Positions 8,831-19,850 are shown, numbered from the stretch's first letter. The stretch is 64,000 nucleotides of DNA from Bacillus sp. FSL H8-0547 (GCA_038002745.1 JBBODD010000001.1:682001-746000); one strand, 5' to 3'. Translations and numbers: made by a program. The notes: generated by a model not told the origin, from the sequence alone.

Positions 8831-8872
8831 ATCACAACACACATTAGGATCTATACCTAGTCTTTTAAACTT

Positions 8873-8911
8873 AAAAAACCCGAACCGGCTAAAGACCTGG
8901 TTCGGTTTTTT
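8873..8911. terminator. Bidirectional terminator before the DUF4015 gene
   Basis: CCGAACC pairs with GGTTCGG around a 12-nt loop, with an A-run before and a T-run after. It serves the convergent gene ends. Confidence 0.85.
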
Positions 8912-8946
8912 CATGACTAAAAAACAGCTACGTCCCAGCCTCTTTT

Positions 8947-10149
8947 TTACGGAGTATAATCAACGCCCTTTGTATAATTGTTCCCTGCGTTCCATATGAG
9001 ATATTCATCGATTCCCTGATCCTGAAGCGCCCTGATCTGGGCTTCCACGTCTTCTTTTCCGTACTTTTTATAGTTGCCGGAGCCAAGCCACGAGGCGGTA
9101 AAGTCCTGAAGCCAAGGCCTTGAGACGGGACTGTTTTTCAGCTCTGCCAGCTTTTTCTTTTCGAGCTTCGCATATTCTGTAATCAGCTCATAAGGTTTCA
9201 GATCGGGTTTTTCTATGCCGAAATAGGCCGTCCAGTGGCTCGGATAAATCATAGAGGAGATGACATCTACATGGCTTGAAATTTTCGAGAAGTTCTGCCC
9301 GATGCCCGGCGCTTCCGGAAGGGTTGCTGTATATCCGAAAATATCAACAGAAACCTTGACGCCATATGGCTTCAGCTTTTCTTTTGCATAGGCTACAAAG
9401 TCCGTTACCGCTGTTACCCTTTTTTGAACATTATCCTGTTTTAACTGACCATATTTTCCCTGGCTGTACGTAAGGGCTGCATCTTTGTTTTCAAACCCTT
9501 CCGGAAACCGGACATAATCAAACTGTATTTCCTGGAAGCCTAATTTAGCTGCCTCAATGGCGATATTCACATTATAGTCCCATACTTCCTTCATAAAAGG
9601 ATTAACAAATGATTCGCCCCTGCCGTTTTTCCATACGCTGCTGCCGTCCTGAAACGACCACTCGGGCTTCTGCTGCGCAAGTACAGAATCTTTAAATACA
9701 ACGACTCTCGCAATCGGATAAATGTTCTTCTTCTGAAGCTGTTCAAGTATGGCCCGCGGATCTTTTATGTATTGTTTACTGATCCCGAAATAAGGCGACT
9801 TTTTTTCAGGCATATAGGTCAGGTTTCCAAAATCATCTTTCACATCGATAACCATAGCATTTAAATCTGTCTTATCAATCAGGTCTGTGAGCTGGCTGAA
9901 CTTGCTGCCTCCTGCTGAATGGCCTGTCACATAAATCCCTCTAATTGCATCAGGGTACTGAAACACGAGGCCTGAATCAAACAGAAAACGGGGCATTTCT
10001 TCCGGAAGCTCTTTCAGCTGATGAACGATTTCTTTAGACTCATGAACGGATGCGGTTAAAACGGAATCCGCCTGTGCCTGATGTCCCCCTGCTAATACAG
10101 GTATGAACGCAAGCAATGCGACAGGAAAAACCTTCCTATAAAAAGCCAC
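8947..10149 (-). CDS. Secreted putative glycoside hydrolase, DUF4015 family
   Basis: The 400-aa protein has a Sec signal peptide (MAFYRKVFPVALLAFIPVLAGG...AQA). The mature part is a TIM-barrel-like DUF4015 domain with IRGIYVTGHSAGG near residue 69, VVIDVKDDFG-like strand, and the active-site-type strand FQEIQFDYVRFPEG. The ending DQGIDEYLIWNAGNNYT is typical. DUF4015 proteins are predicted polysaccharide hydrolases; the substrate is unproven. The start is a GTG at 10149 behind AAGGGGTGG. It lies after the opp operon, separated by a terminator. Confidence 0.85.
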   Translation of the reverse strand: MAFYRKVFPVALLAFIPVLAGGHQAQADSVLTASVHESKEIVHQLKELPEEMPRFLFDSGLVFQYPDAIRGIYVTGHSAGGSKFSQLTDLIDKTDLNAMVIDVKDDFGNLTYMPEKKSPYFGISKQYIKDPRAILEQLQKKNIYPIARVVVFKDSVLAQQKPEWSFQDGSSVWKNGRGESFVNPFMKEVWDYNVNIAIEAAKLGFQEIQFDYVRFPEGFENKDAALTYSQGKYGQLKQDNVQKRVTAVTDFVAYAKEKLKPYGVKVSVDIFGYTATLPEAPGIGQNFSKISSHVDVISSMIYPSHWTAYFGIEKPDLKPYELITEYAKLEKKKLAELKNSPVSRPWLQDFTASWLGSGNYKKYGKEDVEAQIRALQDQGIDEYLIWNAGNNYTKGVDYTP

Positions 10150-10271
10150 GTTACCACCCCTTTTTGGCTAGTTTCTTCTTATTATAAATGACAGGTATAG
10201 CGGTTCATACATGTAATGAGACTTATTTTTACAAATTCCAACAGGATTTGCCAACCACTTCCTTGAAACAT

Positions 10272-10300
10272 AAAAAAGCGACCTCTTTAAAAGAGGTCAC
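10272..10300 (-). terminator. Terminator of the opp operon
   Basis: On the minus strand GACCTCTT pairs with AAGAGGTC around a short AT loop, followed by GCTTTTTTA, just after oppF. Confidence 0.85.
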
Positions 10301-10310
10301 TTCAACATGG

Positions 10311-11249
10311 CTAGTTCGTATATTTTGACTGATATTGTTTGAATTCCGCTTCTGAACACATAACGAAATGTCCTGGTTTTACTTCGCGGAACTGCGGTTC
10401 ATCTCCTGCAGTGTATTGATGCTGGGCAGGATCATATTTTTTTCTGATGCGCGTGCGCTCATAGTCCGGATCCGGAAGCGGAATCGCAGACAATAGAGCC
10501 TGTGTATAAGGATGAATCGGATTGTTGTAAAGCTCTTCTGCATCTGCAAGCTCTACAAGCTTTCCGAAGTACATAACACCGATGCGGTCACTGATGTATT
10601 TTACCATGGAAAGGTCATGGGCAATGAACAGGTACGTAAGACCTTTTTCCTGCTGCAGCTTTTTCATCAGGTTGACAACCTGAGCCTGAATCGAAACATC
10701 AAGCGCTGAAATCGGCTCATCGGCAATAATGAAGTCAGGATCTACAGCCAGTGCCCGGGCGATTCCGATACGCTGGCGCTGTCCTCCGCTGAACTCATGA
10801 GGATAGCGGTTCGCATGCTCCCGGTTCAAACCAACTGTCTCAAGCAGCTCATATACCCGCTCCATGCGCTCTTTGTCTGATTTCGCAAGACCGTGAATAT
10901 CAATTCCCTCGGCAATAACGTCAGAAACCTTCATTCTCGGATTTAATGAAGCATAAGGATCTTGGAAAATCATTTGCATTTTACGGTTAAAGATTTTCAA
11001 ATCAGCTTTTGATTTTTTTCCGTGGACATTGACTCCGCCAAACTTCACTTCTCCGCCGGTTGCTTCATACAGACGGATGATTGAACGGCCTGTTGTCGAT
11101 TTTCCGCATCCGGATTCTCCGACAAGTCCAAGTGTTTCGCCTTTATAAATGTCAAACGAAATACCGTCAACAGCTTTCACTTCATTCGATTTTCCTACAT
11201 TAAAGTGCTGTTTCAGATCTTTCACTTCAAGAAGTTTTTCTTTTTGCAT
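10311..11249 (-). CDS. oppF: Oligopeptide ABC transporter ATP-binding protein OppF
   Basis: The 312-aa ATPase energises the Opp oligopeptide importer with OppD. Walker A is GESGCGKST (near residue 44), the signature is SGGQRQR, and Walker B is DFIIADEP. The C-terminal oligopeptide-family extension is present ([16 protein letters not shown]). It lies 3 bp after oppD with ribosome site AAGGAGGG. It is the last gene of oppABCDF. In B. subtilis Opp imports signalling peptides for competence and sporulation. Confidence 0.95.
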   Translation of the reverse strand: MQKEKLLEVKDLKQHFNVGKSNEVKAVDGISFDIYKGETLGLVGESGCGKSTTGRSIIRLYEATGGEVKFGGVNVHGKKSKADLKIFNRKMQMIFQDPYASLNPRMKVSDVIAEGIDIHGLAKSDKERMERVYELLETVGLNREHANRYPHEFSGGQRQRIGIARALAVDPDFIIADEPISALDVSIQAQVVNLMKKLQQEKGLTYLFIAHDLSMVKYISDRIGVMYFGKLVELADAEELYNNPIHPYTQALLSAIPLPDPDYERTRIRKKYDPAQHQYTAGDEPQFREVKPGHFVMCSEAEFKQYQSKYTN

Positions 11250-11252
11250 GTG

Positions 11253-12296
11253 TTATTTTCCCTCCTTGATTTCAGGGAACTTGCGCTGGCGCAGTTTAAC
11301 AGCTGCCGGCGGTTCAACTATAGGAGCGTCCGGATGGAGCAGCCATGTTGCCGCATAATGGGTATCGGACACTTTAAACATTGGAGGCTGCTCTTCTAAG
11401 TCAATCTGCATCGCATATTCATTACGGGCAGCGAATGCATCACCTTTTGGAGGGTTTAGCAAGTTCGGAGGCGTACCCGGAATGGCATACAGTTCCTGGT
11501 CCTGAGAATCAAGACTTGGCATCGAACTGATTAATCCCCATGTATATGGATGCTGCGGATTATAGAAAATTTCATCGACTGTGCCGATTTCAATAATCTT
11601 GCCGCCATACATGACTGCAACCCGGTCAGCAACGTTTGCCACGACTCCAAGGTCATGCGTAATGAAAATAATGGATGTATCGATTTTCTTTTGAAGATCC
11701 TTCATCAGCTCAAGGATCTGGGCCTGAATCGTAACATCAAGAGCTGTTGTCGGCTCGTCCGCAATTAAGACTTTAGGATTGCAGGCAAGAGCAATTGCAA
11801 TTACAACCCTTTGTCTCATACCGCCTGAAAATTGGTGCGGATATTGCTTAAAGCGAAGCTCGGGCTTTGGTATCCCTACAAGACGAAGCAGCTCAATCGC
11901 TCTCTCTTTCGCCTGTGATTTGCTCATATTCTGGTGCTTCACAATTGGTTCCATAATCTGTTTGCCGACAATCATTGTCGGGTTCAAAGAGGTCATCGGA
12001 TCCTGGAAAATCATAGAGATGTCTTTTCCGCGAATCTTCTGCATTTGTTTATCGCTCAGCTTGGCAAGGTCTTTGCCGCCAAAAAGGATCTGGCCTTTTT
12101 TTATGTCAGAGTTGCTTTCAGGCAGCAGACGCATGATTGACTTAGTCGTAACCGATTTCCCTGACCCGGATTCACCTACAATGGCAAGTGTCTCTCCTTT
12201 TTTCAGGTCAAAGTCAACTCCGCGGATTGCCTGTACTTCTCCTCCAAATGTATGGAAGGAGATGTGCAAGTCTTTTACTTCAAGTATTTTTTCCAT
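11253..12296 (-). CDS. oppD: Oligopeptide ABC transporter ATP-binding protein OppD
   Basis: The 347-aa ATPase is the partner of OppF. It has Walker [11 protein letters not shown], signature SGGMRQR, Walker B PKVLIADEP, and the C-terminal HPYTWGLISSMPSL segment of the Opp/Dpp group. The C-terminal Cys cluster seen in AppD/AppF is absent here, and the tail (PDAPIVEPPAAVKLRQRKFPEI) matches OppD. It sits between oppC (18-bp gap) and oppF (3-bp gap). Confidence 0.95.
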   Translation of the reverse strand: MEKILEVKDLHISFHTFGGEVQAIRGVDFDLKKGETLAIVGESGSGKSVTTKSIMRLLPESNSDIKKGQILFGGKDLAKLSDKQMQKIRGKDISMIFQDPMTSLNPTMIVGKQIMEPIVKHQNMSKSQAKERAIELLRLVGIPKPELRFKQYPHQFSGGMRQRVVIAIALACNPKVLIADEPTTALDVTIQAQILELMKDLQKKIDTSIIFITHDLGVVANVADRVAVMYGGKIIEIGTVDEIFYNPQHPYTWGLISSMPSLDSQDQELYAIPGTPPNLLNPPKGDAFAARNEYAMQIDLEEQPPMFKVSDTHYAATWLLHPDAPIVEPPAAVKLRQRKFPEIKEGK

Positions 12297-12314
12297 CGTC
12301 TATTCACCTGCCCT

Positions 12315-13337
12315 CTAGTCTCTCATTTTCGGATCAAGCGCATCGCGCAGTCCGTCAGCAATCATATTGAATGCAACCATAATGACACTGATTACGATCG
12401 CAGGGTAAATCATTTGATATGGGAATGCTCTCATCGATTTGAATCCTTCATCAATCAGCGTTCCAAGTGAAGCTATCGGATCCTGAAGTCCAAGACCGAT
12501 AAAGCTCAGGAATGCTTCAAAGAAAATCGCATTCGGAATCGTGAACATCGTATTGATGATAATGACACCGACCAGGTTCGGGATTAAATGTTTAAAGATA
12601 ATTTTCGAATGACTCGCCCCAAGCGTTCTGGAAGCAAGAACAAATTCCTGATTTTTAAGTTTAAGTACCTGCGCACGCACAACCCGCGCCATTCCGACCC
12701 ATCCAGTTATCGTCAGGGCTACAGTGATTGAGATAATACCCGGTTTCAAAATCAGGATCATGAGAATAACAACAACAAGGTTCGGTATTCCCATCAGTAC
12801 TTCAATAATACGCTGCATGACATTGTCAATTCGTCCTCCGAAGTAGCCTGAAATAGCTCCATAGGCAACTCCGATCACCATATCAATAAAGGCTGCAAGG
12901 AAGGCGATGTAAAGAGAGATCTGCGTTCCTTTCCAGATACGCGTGAACTGATCTCGTCCAAGGTTATCTGTTCCAAGCCAGTAGTACTCTTTAATTTGTT
13001 TTTGCTCGTACACATTCACTTCTTCTCCATTATTAAGGGTTCTTGTCCCGTCGAATGGAAGCCAGCTCACATTTTCAAGTCCCTGAATGCGGGGCGGCAG
13101 GTTGGAGTGCGTCGCTTTTTGGCGGGCTGAATCATATCCGCTGACAGCAGGCCCGATAAAAGCAAGCAGCGTCAATAATACGATGACAACTAAGCTTGCA
13201 ACTGCAGCTTTGTTTTTTCTTACGCGAAGCCAGGCGTCCTGCCAGTAGTTTAAACTTGGTTTGTTAATCTCTTCACTCTTAGAGGAATCAATTTTAGCGG
13301 GCTGGAACAATTCTTTGCTGATTTCTTTTTCTGCCAT
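12315..13337 (-). CDS. oppC: Oligopeptide ABC transporter permease OppC
   Basis: The 340-aa inner-membrane permease has an N-terminal transmembrane segment (AAVASLVVIVLLTLLAFIG), a large loop containing the NGEEVNVYEQKQ insertion, then five further segments. The permease EAA loop is near GASHSKIIFKHLIPN. The family N-terminal OppC_N region is present. It overlaps the oppB stop by one base, which points to translational coupling. Confidence 0.95.
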   Translation of the reverse strand: MAEKEISKELFQPAKIDSSKSEEINKPSLNYWQDAWLRVRKNKAAVASLVVIVLLTLLAFIGPAVSGYDSARQKATHSNLPPRIQGLENVSWLPFDGTRTLNNGEEVNVYEQKQIKEYYWLGTDNLGRDQFTRIWKGTQISLYIAFLAAFIDMVIGVAYGAISGYFGGRIDNVMQRIIEVLMGIPNLVVVILMILILKPGIISITVALTITGWVGMARVVRAQVLKLKNQEFVLASRTLGASHSKIIFKHLIPNLVGVIIINTMFTIPNAIFFEAFLSFIGLGLQDPIASLGTLIDEGFKSMRAFPYQMIYPAIVISVIMVAFNMIADGLRDALDPKMRD

Positions 13338-14263
13338 TATTTTTTACCTCCCGCTAAACGAATTCGTGGGTCAATGATGCCGTAAAGGATATCGACAACA
13401 AGAATGATGACGACAAAAAGGAATGCAAACAGCAGGGTTGTACCCATGATGACCGGATAATCATTAACAGTGATCGATTTAACGAACTGCTCTCCAAGAC
13501 CCGGTACAGAGAAAATCTTTTCAATGACAAGAGATCCTGTCATCAAACCTACTGCAAGAGGTCCAAGAACCGTTACAACAGGAATCAGCGCGTTTCTGAG
13601 CGCATGTTTAAACGCAATTTCAAAGTAGCTTGCACCTTTTGCTTTGGCAAGCGTGATGTAGTCAGAATTCAAAACATCGATCATTTCCGTTCTCATAAAA
13701 CGGGCAGCAATCGCAATCGGGAACATCGCAAGAGCGATCGTCGGCAGAATGCTGTACTCAGGCCCGCGCCAGAAAGCAACAGGAAGCCATCCAAGTTTAA
13801 CGCCAACGTAATATTGAAGGAGTCCCGCAAAAACGAATGACGGAATGGATTTTCCTATGACAGCAAAAAATGTTGCTCCGTAATCCACCCAGGTGTTTTG
13901 CCGCAAAGCACCAATGACACCTAGAAAAATCCCAAATAGTGTTCCTACAAACATTGCCTGAAATCCGAGGGTTGCAGAAGGGGCGATACGAGCAGCCAAT
14001 AGCTCAGATACCGGAGTGTTGTCGAATTGGAAAGATACTCCAAAATCACCTTTTACAATATTGGTCATATAGGTGATATACTGCACTGGTACAGGTTCAT
14101 CCAGCCCGTATTTTTCTTTCATAATCTCAATTTGCGAGTCAGAAAGTTTGGCACTGTTAAATGGAGTACCGGGGATCAGTTTCATTAGGAAAAATGTGAA
14201 AGAGGCAATTAATATCAATGTGATTAACATGTAAATCATGCGTTGCCCTAAATATTTGACCAT
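13337..14263 (-). CDS. oppB: Oligopeptide ABC transporter permease OppB
   Basis: The 308-aa permease has six predicted membrane segments, starting MVKYLGQRMIYMLITLILIASFTFFL. The EAA loop reads ...AKAKGASYFEIAFKHALRNAL.... The ribosome site AGGAGGTG is strong. It follows oppA after an intercistronic hairpin, so it is probably expressed below the level of oppA. Confidence 0.95.
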   Translation of the reverse strand: MVKYLGQRMIYMLITLILIASFTFFLMKLIPGTPFNSAKLSDSQIEIMKEKYGLDEPVPVQYITYMTNIVKGDFGVSFQFDNTPVSELLAARIAPSATLGFQAMFVGTLFGIFLGVIGALRQNTWVDYGATFFAVIGKSIPSFVFAGLLQYYVGVKLGWLPVAFWRGPEYSILPTIALAMFPIAIAARFMRTEMIDVLNSDYITLAKAKGASYFEIAFKHALRNALIPVVTVLGPLAVGLMTGSLVIEKIFSVPGLGEQFVKSITVNDYPVIMGTTLLFAFLFVVIILVVDILYGIIDPRIRLAGGKK

Positions 14264-14331
14264 GTGTGCACCTCCTGGAACTATATAAAAATTCAGAATT
14301 ATCTACATAATTCGACAATTCTTTAGCAGGT

Positions 14332-14361
14332 AAAAAGAGAGTATATCGGATATACTCTCTT
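14332..14361 (-). terminator. Intercistronic hairpin between oppA and oppB
   Basis: On the minus strand AGAGAGTATATC pairs with GATATACTCTCT with a minimal loop and is followed by TTTTT. It probably attenuates readthrough so that the binding protein is made in excess of the permeases. Confidence 0.85.
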
Positions 14362-14409
14362 CTTATTCTTTTTGATTATAATCATTTTTCTGGTAACTGC
14401 AACAAAAAA

Positions 14410-16107
14410 TTACTCAGCGTCAGTGATTTTAATCCACTTGTAGCTGTATTCAGGTCCTACAAGGTGGTACGTAAAGCCTTCAACCTTTTTGTTGATCAGA
14501 AGGTTTGAAGCACGCTGATACATAGGAGCGATACCCGCATCTTCTTCTAATAGTACTTTTTCAGCTTCTTGAAGAGCAGCAAAACGCTTAGCCGGATCAT
14601 TAGCTAGAGTTGTTTGAGCGTCTTTTAGAAGTTTGTCATATTTTTCGTTTGAATATGCCATTCTGTTGTTTCCGCCATCTGTGATCCATAGATCAGAGAA
14701 TGAGATCGGGTCTAGATAGTCAGGACCCCATCCAGCAGCCTGGATGTCGTAATCCATAGTTTTGTCGCGGTCAAGACGCACGCTGAAAGGTACGCTCTGA
14801 ACTTCGATTGTTAAACCAGGAAGCGTGTTTTGAAGCTGGTCTTTCATGTAAGAGTCAACTGTTTTAGATGTTTCAGTGTCTCCGCCAAGGTATACAAGCT
14901 TGACTTCTTTCTTGCCGATTTCTGCTAATCCTTTTTCCCAAAGTTTTTTAGCTTCTTCAGGGTTGTAAGTCAGAAGGTCCTTGTTAACTTCACGGAAATC
15001 TTCGCCCGTTTCAGGGTGTGTAACAAATTCAGCAGGTACAGCATAGTTAGCCGGTTTAGAACCGTTGTTTAGAATTTCGTTTGTTAAATCTTCTTTATTA
15101 AATGCCATAGCAATTGCTTTACGGATGTTTACGTTAGCAAGAGCTTCGTTCTTCTGGTTAAGCTTCAGCCAGAAAATTGTAGGCTCTAACCATCTTTTCA
15201 GGCGGTCGTCACCATCGTATTGAGCGATAACAGCAGGTGTTGAAAGCTTAGGAGTTACATCAGCTTCTCCAGCTTCGAATGCATTAGCTGCTGCTTGAGG
15301 ATCTTTAGATACGTTGAACGTAATTTTCTCAAGACTTACATTTTTTGCATCCCAGTACTCAGCGTTTTTCTCTAAAGTCCACTCAGTATCAGCAGGTCCT
15401 TCCCATCCAGCAATTGAGAATGGTCCGTTGAACACTAAATTTTCAGACTTTTTACCGAAGTTTTCGCCTTGCTCTTCAACAAACTTTTGGTTTTGCGGGT
15501 AGAACGTAGGGAATGCCATTAATGACTTGAAGAAAGGAATCGGTTTTTCAAGAGTGACAACAAGTGTCTTTTCGTCTTGAGCTTTCACTCCAAGATCTTC
15601 AGGTTTAGCTTTACCATTATATAATGCTTCAGCATTTTTGATTTTACCCATCATCATGTATGGACCGTAAGCAGATCCAGTATCAGGGTTAAGAGCGCGC
15701 TGCCATGCAAATACAAAGTCATTTGCTGTTACAGGCTCTCCGTTTGACCATTTAGCATCTTCTTTAATTTTGATTGTGTACTCAGTGCCGTCTTCGTTAG
15801 CTTCCGGCTCGCCGTCAGCCATGCCCGGGATCGGCTCCTGGTTTTCATCAATACGGTATAAACCTTCATTCGTATTGTTTAATTGAGATAAACTGATTGT
15901 ATCTTCTGCAAGAACTGAGTCCATAGATGGAATCTCAGAAGATTCAAGTACTTTCAGCTCCTGAGGAACATCAGCTGCTTCTTTAGAGTCTTTGTCTTTT
16001 TCTCCTCCATCAGAAGAACTGGATCCGCCTCCGCCGTAGCAAGCAGTTAAGAAAACGCTCAGTACAAGCGAAAGGACTAAAAGCAATGAAAATTTTGACT
16101 TTTTCAT
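14410..16107 (-). CDS. oppA: Oligopeptide-binding lipoprotein OppA
   Basis: The 565-aa extracellular substrate-binding lipoprotein belongs to solute-binding family 5. The signal peptide ends in the lipobox LTAC, with C23 as the lipidated residue, followed by a Gly/Ser-rich linker. The family-5 signature region reads ...ANDFVFAWQRALNP.... Length matches OppA. First gene of oppABCDF, with a near-consensus promoter 45-70 bp upstream. The ribosome site is AAGGGAGGG. Confidence 0.96.
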   Translation of the reverse strand: MKKSKFSLLLVLSLVLSVFLTACYGGGGSSSSDGGEKDKDSKEAADVPQELKVLESSEIPSMDSVLAEDTISLSQLNNTNEGLYRIDENQEPIPGMADGEPEANEDGTEYTIKIKEDAKWSNGEPVTANDFVFAWQRALNPDTGSAYGPYMMMGKIKNAEALYNGKAKPEDLGVKAQDEKTLVVTLEKPIPFFKSLMAFPTFYPQNQKFVEEQGENFGKKSENLVFNGPFSIAGWEGPADTEWTLEKNAEYWDAKNVSLEKITFNVSKDPQAAANAFEAGEADVTPKLSTPAVIAQYDGDDRLKRWLEPTIFWLKLNQKNEALANVNIRKAIAMAFNKEDLTNEILNNGSKPANYAVPAEFVTHPETGEDFREVNKDLLTYNPEEAKKLWEKGLAEIGKKEVKLVYLGGDTETSKTVDSYMKDQLQNTLPGLTIEVQSVPFSVRLDRDKTMDYDIQAAGWGPDYLDPISFSDLWITDGGNNRMAYSNEKYDKLLKDAQTTLANDPAKRFAALQEAEKVLLEEDAGIAPMYQRASNLLINKKVEGFTYHLVGPEYSYKWIKITDAE

Positions 16108-16150
16108 TTATTACCCTCCCTTTTATTTTTAAAAAATTCTTACAAACACT

Positions 16151-16178
16151 ATTATACAAGCTTTCGAATTTTTGTACA
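16151..16178 (-). promoter_or_regulatory. Predicted SigA promoter of oppA
   Basis: On the minus strand TGTACA and TATAAT are separated by 16 bp, about 45 bp upstream of the oppA start. Confidence 0.6.
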
Positions 16179-16523
16179 TTCATTTTTTTAATAAAATTTA
16201 CACAAATGCAATAAAATTAAGACTTTTTTAAAGCGAAAATAGTTCTTTATATCTATGTTATCTGCGGTATTTCTTCATGATATTTCATTCATTTAACATA
16301 AAAATGGCCAGAAGCACTGCCTTTGTAAAGATTTTAAATTGTAAGTAAAATTAAAAATGTATACAATATACAACAATAGCTAATAAACTATTTTGCAGGG
16401 AAACTGACAATATTCTGAGTAGTATTACTTTTCTCACAATAATTTTTTTTATATATTTCAATATAAAAAAACTATTGAACATCCCCGTAATTTAGTAATA
16501 TAAAAAGAAAAAAGAGGGTATTT
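16179..16523. other. AT-rich divergent region between oppA and the DUF3899 gene
   Basis: About 345 bp of AT-rich sequence without a convincing ORF or hairpin. A weak TTGAAC (16475-16480) followed by TAATAT-like sequence could be the DUF3899 promoter. Confidence 0.4.
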
Positions 16524-16883
16524 ATGAATCGAAAATTATTTTTATCAGCCTTCACCGTGTCATTTGTTCTAGTCTTTCTGCTTTCACTGCTTTTCTATCA
16601 GGAGATCAGCCTGTTGCATTATATCAATATTTCATTTTACATTTCCGGGGTTCTGCTCTTTGCTTCCCTTTTCCTTCTAGTGGCTGAAGGCGGATTTTTT
16701 GACGGCATCACTCAAGGGTTCAGAAGAACCTTTCAATCCAAAGGCCGGGATCTTGATAAAAAGGAAGTAGAGGAAATGAGACTGTTTTCTGAACTTCTTC
16801 GGGTTGAATATACTCCGTTCCTGCTTGCCGGACTGCTGCTTGCGGCTACGATGCTTGCTGCTCTTGCTGTTTATTATTTCTGA
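16524..16883 (+). CDS. DUF3899 membrane protein
   Basis: The 119-aa protein has three hydrophobic segments near residues 5-25, 33-52 and 97-118. The middle segment is followed by GGFFDGITQGFRRTF, the conserved core of DUF3899, and the loop to the last segment is charged. Function is unknown. The ribosome site AGAGGG precedes the ATG. It is just upstream of the trpS promoter and has no clear terminator of its own. Confidence 0.75.
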   Translation: MNRKLFLSAFTVSFVLVFLLSLLFYQEISLLHYINISFYISGVLLFASLFLLVAEGGFFDGITQGFRRTFQSKGRDLDKKEVEEMRLFSELLRVEYTPFLLAGLLLAATMLAALAVYYF

Positions 16884-16887
16884 ACAG

Positions 16888-16916
16888 TTGAAAATCACTG
16901 CGCAAGCTACTATAAT
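16888..16916 (+). promoter_or_regulatory. SigA promoter of trpS
   Basis: TTGAAA and TATAAT are separated by exactly 17 bp, directly upstream of the T-box leader. Confidence 0.85.
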
Positions 16917-16923
16917 GTAGGAA

Positions 16924-18186
<1,263 letters not shown>

Positions 18187-18188
<2 letters not shown>

Positions 18189-18229
18189 AAAAGGGAGAGT
18201 GCTCAATAAAGAGCTCTCTCCTTTTTTAT
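18187..18229. terminator. Terminator between trpS and the STAS gene
   Basis: GGGAGAG..GCTC pairs with GAGC..CTCTCC, flanked by A- and T-runs, so it can act for both convergent genes. Confidence 0.9.
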
Positions 18230-18234
18230 ACCTG

Positions 18235-18720
18235 CTACATTTTTTCAAACTCCATGCCTTTTTGCACCATTAAGTACTGCAGTGCCGTCCGGAAGGTTAA
18301 GAATGTCTTGATGTCCTGGCCGTTTGATAAGCCAGATGAAATTAACAGCTGGATGACAGCAGGGCCAAAACCGACGAACAGAATCTGAATCCCCATGAGC
18401 CTTACAGCGGCCGTCAACTGCTGGATATAGGATCCAAACAGTTCTACCTCCCCGATTTCCCGTTCTGATATGGCGGTAAAATCGATGATGACAGTAGCGA
18501 CTTCATTTGCGTGAGATGTTTCCAAGATTTTAGACGTAATCCTATCAAACCGTTCTGATGAAAGCTTCCCGGTAATCGGCACAAGAATGGTCTCCGGTAT
18601 GATCGAAGGAATAATCGGAACAGAAATATCTCTGATCAGTTCTTCCTGTTCCCGAAGCTGCCTTTTCAATTCGATAATCTCTGCCTGCAGCTCTTCCACA
18701 TTTACTTTTTCACTTATCAT
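18235..18720 (-). CDS. STAS-domain protein, RsbR/RsbS-like, no sensor domain
   Basis: The 161-aa protein has an N-terminal coiled-coil stretch (residues 5-30) and a STAS domain (about 35-155) of the stressosome type: ILVPITGKLSSERFDRI, TVIIDFTAIS, and the LMGIQILFVGFGPAVIQLL strand-helix. It lacks the N-terminal globin-like sensor of RsbR. Aligning back from LMG, the residue at the RsbR/RsbS phosphosite is Glu93 instead of Thr/Ser. A stressosome or SigB role is an inference. Not part of the B. subtilis gene order here. Confidence 0.75.
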   Translation of the reverse strand: MISEKVNVEELQAEIIELKRQLREQEELIRDISVPIIPSIIPETILVPITGKLSSERFDRITSKILETSHANEVATVIIDFTAISEREIGEVELFGSYIQQLTAAVRLMGIQILFVGFGPAVIQLLISSGLSNGQDIKTFLTFRTALQYLMVQKGMEFEKM

Positions 18721-18840
18721 ATATGCCCTCGCTCAAATGAATGACTTTTTTTCATTTTACCATTGTTTCAGCTTTTTACCTATTAAATAGAAGTTTTGGA
18801 ATGGTTTTTCCGGTTTTTTATTTAGCAGATTACAAAAACA

Positions 18841-18869
18841 GAAAAAGAAGCCAATTCCGGCTTCTTTTA
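18841..18869 (-). terminator. Terminator after yjbA
   Basis: AAAAGAAGCC pairs with GGCTTCTTTT around a 6-nt loop, just past the yjbA stop codon. Confidence 0.85.
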
Positions 18870-18877
18870 AGCTTGTC

Positions 18878-19624
18878 TTAATTTACTTTTGATTCATGCT
18901 CCATATCCCACAGTTTTTCAAAAAAGGGCTGGCCTTTAATCAGGTTTTCTGTAAGAATCATGTGTTTTGGGCTCCAGCCTGAAACAGTCTCATTGTAAAG
19001 CTTTTGCCACACATCCTCAAAGCTCAGGTCCTGAATGGTTTCGTACATAGACGGATTCCACTCTGTATACCAGTATTTCACTTCAGCTGCATTCTTTGTT
19101 GACTGAAGCTGATCCAGGGCCATAAACAGCAGCTGCTTAAGCTGTCTCTCCTTGCGGGTCAGCCCGCTCATTTGAGATGGACTTGGCGAGAGGATGTGAA
19201 ACTCTTTTTCAAGAATTTCTGCCTCGTATGTATATTCTTCAGCTTCTACATCTTTTATCATTTCATATACCAGCTGTTCCTGCCTTGGAATGAGCCGGCT
19301 TTTGCGGACGGGAATACTGTAGCCGATTGTATCAACGGCAAGAATTCCTTCGCCGTCTGTAACGACAAAACAATAATCAAGCTGAATCCGCTCATGATTT
19401 TTTCTGATATATGCCTTTTGAAAGGCGTCCTTCAGCAGTCCCTGTGGCAGTTCCGACAAATCGTTTTCAATATAATGGAATAAAACTGAATTTACTCTGA
19501 ACAGAGGAACTTGATCTAAAAGCTCAACACTGTCGTCTTTTCTCCATTCGTGAAAATGACACACATTGTACCCGTTTTCTTCACCCTCGAACCAATTCAC
19601 CCATACATCATGAAGAAACAACAT
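18878..19624 (-). CDS. yjbA: UPF0736 protein YjbA
   Basis: The 248-aa soluble protein matches the UPF0736/YjbA family in length and in its opening [29 protein letters not shown]. There is no known catalytic motif and the function is unknown. It lies between trpS and the app operon; in B. subtilis yjbA has the same neighbours. Mature starts other than the ATG at 19624 are not indicated. Confidence 0.88.
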   Translation of the reverse strand: MLFLHDVWVNWFEGEENGYNVCHFHEWRKDDSVELLDQVPLFRVNSVLFHYIENDLSELPQGLLKDAFQKAYIRKNHERIQLDYCFVVTDGEGILAVDTIGYSIPVRKSRLIPRQEQLVYEMIKDVEAEEYTYEAEILEKEFHILSPSPSQMSGLTRKERQLKQLLFMALDQLQSTKNAAEVKYWYTEWNPSMYETIQDLSFEDVWQKLYNETVSGWSPKHMILTENLIKGQPFFEKLWDMEHESKVN

Positions 19625-19728
19625 TTCTTACCCCTCACTTCCGATGCTTTTGTCTTTCAGTATAGGCAGGGAAAAGAAAATATATTCCATTTCGTTCATT
19701 TTATGGTTGTTTTCTTTCGACAAATTCC

Positions 19729-19850
19729 AAAAGCGGAAGCGCCAAGACCCGCTTCGATAGGCAGATAAGAATCCGGCGGAAAATTCCAGGTCCCGCCTTT
19801 TCTGCCGTATTTGTTCTGACAGAGGATCTAAGGCGCTGCAACTGGACGTT
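19729..19850. repeat. Single copy of the 122-bp palindromic repeat family
   Basis: It begins AAAAGCGGAAGCGCC and ends GGCGCTGCAACTGGACG, with an internal imperfect palindrome (GCGGG/CCCGC type). It matches the 47176 copy in layout and shares end motifs with the 63018 array. It occupies most of the 311-bp gap between yjbA and appC; a 78-codon frame over it is not called. Confidence 0.75.

Noticed and set aside
8489-8914. 141-codon minus-strand frame over array C
   Set aside because: It is a frame through tandem repeats, has no ribosome site, and its translation repeats in changing register.
11779-12318. 179-codon plus-strand frame
   Set aside because: Antisense to oppD, which has clear ABC motifs; low-complexity composition, no ribosome site.
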